DNA from: Saccopteryx bilineata
Taxonomy: Eukaryota > Chordata > Mammalia > Chiroptera > Emballonuridae
Length of the DNA stretch: 64,000 bases
Direction: 5' to 3'
NCBI RefSeq assembly: GCF_036850765.1
Contig: NC_089493.1
Coordinates: forward strand, 268,625,034-268,689,033
The position numbers were made by a program, and so were the translations under genes. Under the pieces are notes generated by a model. It saw only the letters and a list, made by a program, of their open reading frames with translations, had not been told where the DNA came from and ran no database searches. Shown piece by piece: positions 58,138 to 64,000 of the stretch (positions within the stretch are counted from its first letter, which is position 1; each line of letters starts with the position of its first letter).

Positions 58138-58870
58138 CAGTCAGTTCAGGCTGCTGTCACAAAATGGCATAGACTGGATGGTTCATAAAAAAGAGAATTT
58201 AGGCCCTGGCCGGTTGGCTCAGCGGTAGAGCGTCGGCCTGGCGTGCGGGGGACCTGGGTTCGATTCCCGGCCAGGGCACACAGGAGAAGTGCCCATTTGC
58301 TTCTCCACCCCACCCCCTCCTTCCTCCCTGTCTCTCTCTTCCCCTCCCGCAGCCAAGGCTCCATTGGAGCAAAGATGGCCCGGGCGCTAGGGATGGCTCC
58401 TTGGCCTCTGCCCCAGGCGCTAGAGTGGCTCTGGTCACAGCAGAGCGACGCCCCGGAAGGGCAGAGCATCGCCCCCTGGTGGGCAGAGCGTCGCCCCTGG
58501 TGGGTGTGCTGGGTGGATCCCGGTCAGGCGCATGCGGGAGTCTGTCTGACTGTCTCTCCCCATTTCCAGCTTCAGAAAAATACAAAAAAAAAAAACAAAA
58601 AAAACCCAGAATTTACTTTTCCCAGTTCTGGAGGTTGCAAAGTCTAAACTCAGGCCGCCAACAGGTTCATTGTCTGGTTCTTCTATAGAGGATCCATTTC
58701 CTGGTCCTTTTTACAATATCCTCACATGGTGGAAGTGGGAAGGGAGCTCTGAGTCCTCAGGGCATCAATCAGAGTCAAAAGATGACTGCATGACCAAATA
58801 CCACCCCATTGGGAGAAGTCGGTTTCAACATATGAATTTGGGGGGACACACACATTCAGTCCATAGCACA
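58138..58870 (-). mobile_element. MaLR LTR, reversed, split by a SINE
   Basis: The plus strand reads CAGTCAGTTCAGGCTGCTGT and ATAGACTGGATGGTTCATAA, then a SINE, then CAGTTCTGGAGGTTGCAAAG, ATCCTCACATGGTGGAAG, GGTTTCAACATATGAATTTG and TTCAGTCCATAGCACA: an MST/MLT1-type LTR in reverse. The SINE at 58202-58607 entered later. Confidence 0.85.
58202..58607 (+). mobile_element. bat long VES/MEG-type SINE nested in MaLR
   Basis: Full-length with head GGCCCTGGCCGGTTGGCTC, A box TCAGCGGTAGAGCG, B box GGTTCGATTCC, the GC-rich domain and an A-tail with C interruptions. A perfect 8-bp duplication AGAATTTA lies at 58194-58201 and 58608-58615. Confidence 0.97.
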
Positions 58871-58924
58871 CATATTTAGTCACATGAATTAGCTAGAGCT
58901 GACTCCGACCCTGGGCTCTAAGAT

Positions 58925-59045
58925 TGGGCATGCCAGCCAAGGATAACCATTTTTTCATTTATTCAATAAATATTATTGAGCATCTACTATATCCCCTAAG
59001 TTCTAGGGTAGTAGTAATAAACAGCAAAAACAAAACCCCAGCTCA
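58925..59045. repeat. L2/MIR-type fragment
   Basis: TTCATTTATTCAATAAATATT, GAGCATCTACTATATCCCC, GTAATAAACAGCAAAAAC and CCCCAGCTCACGGGAG match a common old LINE/SINE segment. Confidence 0.6.
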
Positions 59046-60119
59046 CGGGAGAATCCAGTCAATGTTTTACCTGTATGTGTGGGTTATTTCTTCCCTCAGA
59101 GGAAAGCCTACCTAAAACTGGGTCAACATATGGGAAAGTCCAGCTGAGATTTGCAGCCATGCAAATGTTTTTGAGCACCAGATTCCAGCAAGGCTAAAGC
59201 CAAGTCTACCTCTAAGAGTTTTCCACTATGGGAGCCACAAATGCCTTTTTACTCAAATCAATTTGAGCTTATTTTTGTCCCTTGCAGCAGGAAGAAATTC
59301 TGGCGGCACTGCCCATTAGGGATGTTGTAAAAATACATGAGGTAATGCCTATCAAGCAGGCCATATATGCTAGCTACAGTGAGAGCACTCATTTTCACAT
59401 CAGCTCAAATATGTAGAAATTAAGTAAAAATTATTCTCACTGGATAGGATCAGGAGGAAGTGGGAACAGGACCTTCTTTGAATTTTAACTGTAGATTTTT
59501 CACATACTTCCAACCCTACCATGTTACAGAATGACAAGGAAGACCTTAATCACCTTCAACACAGAACAGAGAACTGGACTATAAATACCACAAAATAGAG
59601 ATGACCTCTTTTATTGCAGGAAGCTCCCTAGAAGATAATGTTGCTGAGTAACTCTTAAGTGGGTCCATGTTTAAGAGAGACTAAAACATACCTGTGAATC
59701 TGCATAAAATGTTTTAAAACACTTGTCATAATATATTCATTTATATATGGAAGGTAATCGTTTACTGATTGGACCTAGCAAATGGGAAGAGATTAAAATT
59801 TTCATTCATATATTTAATTATTTATCAACCTACTTTTTTCTTCAGAATTTAGAGCATCTGAGTGGATACCAGCCCAGGAGAGAAACTCATGCAAGATACA
59901 TAGGAACTTCGGTTATATTTAAAATGCTCTTGATCAAGTTATTTGTTAAGACAGTCCTTAAATTTTAACTACTAGTTAATTAAAATAAGTATAGCTCTCA
60001 TAAGAATTGATATTATTTCTCAGACTCACTCTCAGCAAATATATGTCCCTATTCCAACCACTGTTATCAAGAAAGTTGCATTTAAGTATCCTGATATCGA
60101 AAGACCACGAGGAGACATA
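59046..60119. other. unannotated sequence with an isolated strong acceptor
   Basis: At 59820-59845 a run CTACTTTTTTCTTCAG precedes AATTTAGAGCATCTGAG and an open frame ending in a stop at about 59968. There is no donor or second exon, so no gene is claimed. Confidence 0.35.
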
Positions 60120-60141
60120 ATTTAAATATTTACCCAGTTCT

Positions 60142-60376
60142 GCCCTGGCTGGGTAGCTCAGTTGTTGGAACATCATCCCAACATATCAAGGTTGCAGGTT
60201 TGATCCCTGGTCAGGGCACATACAAGTCACCCTGTTAAATTTAATTTTCTAAAAAAATAAAGGAAAAAAATATGAACCAATGAATGCATAAATAAGTGGA
60301 ATAACAAATCAATATTTCTCTTTTTCTCTCTCTCTTCCTCTCTCTCTCTCGGTCTCAAATTAATTTTTCAAACAGC
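60142..60376 (+). mobile_element. bat short VES-type SINE
   Basis: GCCCTGGCTGGGTAGCTCAG, GTTGCAGGTTTGATCCCTGG, ATGAACCAATGAATGCATAA and a TCTC-rich tail. The 22-bp duplication, one mismatch, lies at 60120-60141 and 60377-60398. Confidence 0.95.
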
Positions 60377-60744
60377 ATTTAAATATTTACTCAGTTCTTT
60401 TCTAACTCTTGATATATTAGAATCCCAGCATTGTGTTCACTAAAGACAAAACGGATGTCAGTCTGCTCTATTCCCCTTTACCAGGGCAAATTCAGCTGTA
60501 TTCACCCCAAGCCATGAAGTAAATATAATGAGTACACATAGACCGGATAATAAATAATTACTGGTCAGAAAAGGAATCGATACAGAAGGCATTAAAATGT
60601 TTTAGCACTGAAGACTCCAATCATGACTTCTGAAAAACAAAAAAATCTAACAGAAACAAAGAGCAGAAACAAAGAGCAGGAAAACGGACAGTGTAGATCT
60701 TTGGAGCTGCCCTCCTAGCACAGATGTGAAATTGCTCAGAAAAA

Positions 60745-61260
60745 GGCACAGCTGGAAATGTGGGAAGGCCAAAGCTTCTCCCAAGTATTACATAATTATA
60801 AGCATGCTAATATGCAAGGTTAGGCGCCAGCGAGCCGGGGCATCATTCCTCATCACAGAGAGAAATGAGTTTTGCCATGTTGGCATCCTTTGTGCCCTGC
60901 GAAGGATTGTTGTAGCGGCACCTTTTGTGGCCCGCCTGGGCCCCCATAATTAAAAGGTTGAATTAGTCATGTAAACAAATTATCTTCAACAAAGGGGTTT
61001 ACAAATGCTCGCTAATTAGTTTAAATTCCCCGAAGCTTTCCACTGTTTTTAATTCAATACCACAGTGTAAATTCTCCAGTTAGGAAAAGTCTAATAGGAA
61101 TTGGCAGAAAACTAAATAATTGATACTGTCAGCAAGTGCAGCAGCAAGCACTCCAAGTGTTATTGTCTGCCTGCCGGTAAGCGGGATGGCAGTGATTTCC
61201 AGAGAGGATAAAGCATGAAGTTTAATGAATTAACAATACGAACCGTAGACAGCAGCACTC
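60745..61260. promoter_or_regulatory. candidate developmental enhancer (conserved-noncoding-like)
   Basis: Repeat-free sequence is dense in factor-binding words: CATAATTATA (60791), an octamer-like GCTAATATGCAAGG (about 60805), CATAATTAAAA (60946), a forkhead-type TGTAAACAAA (60970-60979), a SOX-type CAACAAAGG (60988), GCTAATTAGTTTAA (about 61011) and CTAAATAATTGA. Low frame content and this texture are typical of vertebrate conserved noncoding elements. Target gene unknown. Confidence 0.45.
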
Positions 61261-61788
61261 CACAGCCTCTCCATGGGCTCAGCCTCTAGCTGAGAAAAAT
61301 TTTAAAGTACAGATAAATAGACATACCTCAGGCTTGGAGTGTAATAGAGCATCATAGAATCCAGCGCTTTAATGACCGGCTTAGAAACGGTAATGAACTA
61401 GCGATATGACATCAGCAGCTTGTTAACTATCCCTGAGCCTTGCTCTTCTTATTAAAAGTACAAACAAGGTAATGAGACCAACTCTAGGGTCTCCAGAGTC
61501 TTACCGGCCATCCCTGGAACCGTTAATACAGAGGACACAAAAACATCTTAGCACTGAAGAAGATTCTGAGAAAGCAGAAGTGGGGCTCTCCAGCCATTGT
61601 GTTTCAAAAAGTCGGATGGAAACCATATACCTAGCCATCCTGAGAGAGTCTAGACCAAATTTTCTAAAAGGGGGTACATAGACCCCCCCAAAGGGATCTG
61701 GTCATGTGCCATCAAGGCGGGTAAATATGCAGAATAAATGTGGCAAGTATTCCTGGAGCACAAATTTTACCCGACAGTTTAGATACAC

Positions 61789-61916
61789 AGTTCACCCTGG
61801 AACAATGTGGCTTTGAACTGTGTCGGTCACCTGAACAGCCTGGGTCAACTGAGAAAGGTCCATGTATAAGTGGACCCAAGCAGTTCGAACTCATATTGTT
61901 CAAGGGGCAACTGTAC
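61789..61916. mobile_element. Tigger-family MITE
   Basis: CAGTTCACCCTGGAACAATG and its inverted partner CATATTGTTCAAGGGGCAACTG enclose about 85 bp including CCATGTATAAGTGGACCC. This fits a short Tigger-derived MITE. Confidence 0.75.
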
Positions 61917-62951
61917 GCTTATTTACTACCATTTTGTTTAAGTTCTTAAAAACATTCTCGAGTAATAACTAAGGCATGACTTTAAAAAATCATGAAATTA
62001 AAAGGCTTATATTAAAAACGGTAGATGGTAGATTGCTATCCAACCCTTTCTCCTACTCCAATCGAAGCAACCATTTTAAAACAGTTTTACTATTTCTTTT
62101 CCATTACTTCCATTTTTTAAAATAAGATATATCTATCACTTTTTATTAATTTATATTAAAACATAATGCAGTAACTTCCAATGCTGATAGATAAGAATTT
62201 CGTTATCTCTCTTTTCTCTTTTTATCTTTCCAGTGCCTTATAGAGCAATGTTTTATTAAATCCAAATCCGTATTCAGTATTTTTATTATTGTGGCTATAA
62301 TTATCATTGCTGAGCTCAGCAGTATACTCTAACCACTTTTTTTTTCTTGTAACAATACTCCTCTTTCATATTTAATCCTTCTTTTGCCATTGGCTTAGTT
62401 TTCCTTGAGCCTGAGGCCAAGCCTTTTCATACTCTACCACACCTCTGAGATAATCTCTCAAGCAAGTGTTTACAGTTCTCTGCCAGTTTCATTTGTTCTG
62501 GGGGTGGGGGGGAGGATAGCCCTTCTGGAGCGCCTCCAGCTCTAGACTGAACTCATTTTTCCTTAGACTTTCCACATCACTGTCATTGTGGACCTATTCT
62601 TGCTTGTGTTCCTGGTATCCTTTACCTCTCTCTTGTGTGGAATACTCTGTTACCCACTTTGAATAATAGTTTGGCTACACACAGAATTCTAGGTGAGATA
62701 TAATTTTCTATTTGGTTTTTGAAGGCATAGTACCATTCATTGCCTTTTAGTTTCCAAGGTGCCATTTTAGAAGTCTGGTAACTTTGTTCCTCGCCCTTTA
62801 ATTTGCTTTCTGGAAGCTTAGAAAATATTTCTTTTAATCTTTTTGTTCTGAATTTTGAGGATAATTTGCTTTACATGTCTTTTCTTTCTGAAGATTTGTC
62901 GACATTCTTTCTTTAATCATTCCCTCTGCACTGTCTTCTTTACTCTTTCTT

Positions 62952-62955
<4 letters not shown>
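61917..62955. other. unannotated, partly old-LINE-like sequence
   Basis: 62640-62900 (GGCTACACACAGAATTCTAG, TTTCTGGAAGCTTAG, TTCTGAATTTTGAGG) resembles a common ancient LINE segment that resumes at 63384-63760. Assignment is weak. Confidence 0.35.
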
Positions 62956-62986
<31 letters not shown>

Positions 62987-63368
62987 TATTTTTCTGAAGC
63001 TGGAAACGGGGAGAGACAGTCAGACAGACTCCCGCATGCGCCTGACCGGGATCCACCCAGCACACCCACCAGGGGCGAGGCTCTGCCCACCAGGGGGCGA
63101 TGCTCTGCCCCTCCGGGGTGTCACTCTGCTGTGACCAGAGCCACTCTAGTGCCTGGGGCAGAGGCCAAGGAGCCATCCCCAGCACCCGGGCCATCTTTGC
63201 TCCAATGGAGCCTTGGCTGCGGGAGGGGAAGAGAGAGACAGAGAGGAAGGAGGGGATGGGGGGTGGAGAAGCAAATGGGCGCTTCTCCTATGTGCCCTGG
63301 CCGGGAATCGAACCCGGGTCCCCTGCATGCCAGGCCTACGCTCTACCGCTGAGCCAACCAGCCAGGGC
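62956..63368 (-). mobile_element. bat long VES/MEG-type SINE, young copy
   Basis: Long T-tract, TGTATTTTTCTGAAGCTG, the GC-rich domain and a reversed head ending CCAACCAGCCAGGGC. A perfect 15-bp duplication TACTCTTTCTTTCTT lies at 62941-62955 and 63369-63383. Confidence 0.97.
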
Positions 63369-63383
63369 TACTCTTTCTTTCTT

Positions 63384-64000
63384 GATCACCTTGAATATCT
63401 CATCTCCTATTTGATTCTCTCATTTTCTTATATTTTGTTTCTTATTTTACTTCTTTTTATCTTTTCTTTTTTCTCATTTCTGAAATTCTCTAAAGTATGT
63501 AGCCCAACTCTTTTTTAAAACTGAATTTTAAAATCTACTTTTAATTTCTATGAGCTCCTTATTGGTTCTCCAATTGTTCCTTATTAGAGCACTCTTGTAA
63601 AGCCTCAAGCTTCCTGTATCTTGTCATCTCATTGTTGAAATTTAGTACAGTCTTTTTGGTGTTTTCCCCTGTTTGTTTGTTTTTTTCCAGTTTGCTTTTT
63701 GCATATAGGAAACGTCCCCTAAAAGTCTATTGATTGTTGATCATCTGTTCTTCTTTAAGAATGAAACATTGAAAAGCAGGTGATTGGAAGGTCCACAAAC
63801 ATGGGTGAGACTTTTCAATTAATTTACTTTGATATTGAGTGGTCAGCTGATACTTTTGTTCAAAATATCCTCCTATACCCATATTGGTATTTGTATGCCT
63901 TTACTCTGAGAAAATTCAATTTCGCTGGATGAACAGCCCTAGTCTTTTATTTGGGGGTTATATGTCTGGCCACTAGCCTCCTGAAGATTGTTGAAAGGTA
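63384..64000. other. unannotated, T-rich, possibly old LINE
   Basis: Pyrimidine-rich sequence with CTCATTTTCTTATATTTTG and TTTCTATGAGCTCCTTATTGG resembles an ancient LINE-derived repeat. No gene is seen. Confidence 0.35.

Noticed and set aside
59842..59968. Possible terminal coding exon after a strong acceptor
   Set aside because: No upstream exon, no polyadenylation signal clearly linked, and no recognised peptide.

Overview
This window reads as nuclear DNA from a bat (Chiroptera). The main evidence is the dominant SINE, a tRNA-derived family whose head carries an A box and B box. The head begins GGCCCTGGCCGGTTGGCTC and ends near GATTCCCGGCCAGGGCACA, which is the bat VES/MEG-type SINE. Short, long composite (about 380-410 bp) and divergent versions are all present, most flanked by visible target-site duplications. 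MIR, L2, MaLR/MLT1, old L1, Tigger, hAT and mariner-type remnants fit a placental mammal. I suspect a rhinolophoid bat from the second SINE type at 42434-42766, but I cannot fix the species.

I find no intact protein-coding gene. What can be supported: (1) a nearly full-length processed pseudogene of RNASEH2B (7300-8698), split by an antisense ERV LTR with a decayed 6-bp duplication; (2) a 5'-truncated processed pseudogene of RPL15 (26735-27419); (3) one candidate minus-strand coding exon with good splice sites (48360-48526), gene not recognised; (4) a 40-nt piece of 5S rRNA inside a SINE that itself lies inside an L1 (35755-35793), flanked by a direct repeat, apparently a tailless retropseudogene; (5) a 51-bp minisatellite of exactly eight units (30353-30760); (6) an hAT element with perfect 8-bp duplication and a nested SINE (48779-49312); (7) two mariner-like inverted-repeat elements sharing the same termini (26210-26285 and 44122-44368).

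Layout: 1-6.6 kb is unique sequence with MIR and MLT1-type LTRs. 6.6-9.5 kb holds a long SINE and the RNASEH2B pseudogene. 9.5-24 kb is mostly unique, with MIRs, SINEs and simple repeats. 24-28.4 kb holds a Tigger, a mini-MITE, the RPL15 pseudogene and a SINE. 28.8-36.7 kb holds MLT1-type LTRs, the minisatellite, a candidate regulatory block and the nested L1/SINE/5S. 37-45 kb holds simple repeats, L2, a MaLR LTR, two SINEs and L1 tails. 45-53 kb holds the candidate exon, the hAT element and a SINE. 53-64 kb holds SINEs, a MaLR LTR split by a SINE, and a homeodomain/forkhead-motif-rich block at 60745-61260 that looks like a conserved developmental enhancer.

The overall picture is an intergenic or deep-intronic region in which selfish elements have layered on one another over a long time. 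I found no cooperating gene system. The most unusual single observation is the 5S rRNA fragment.
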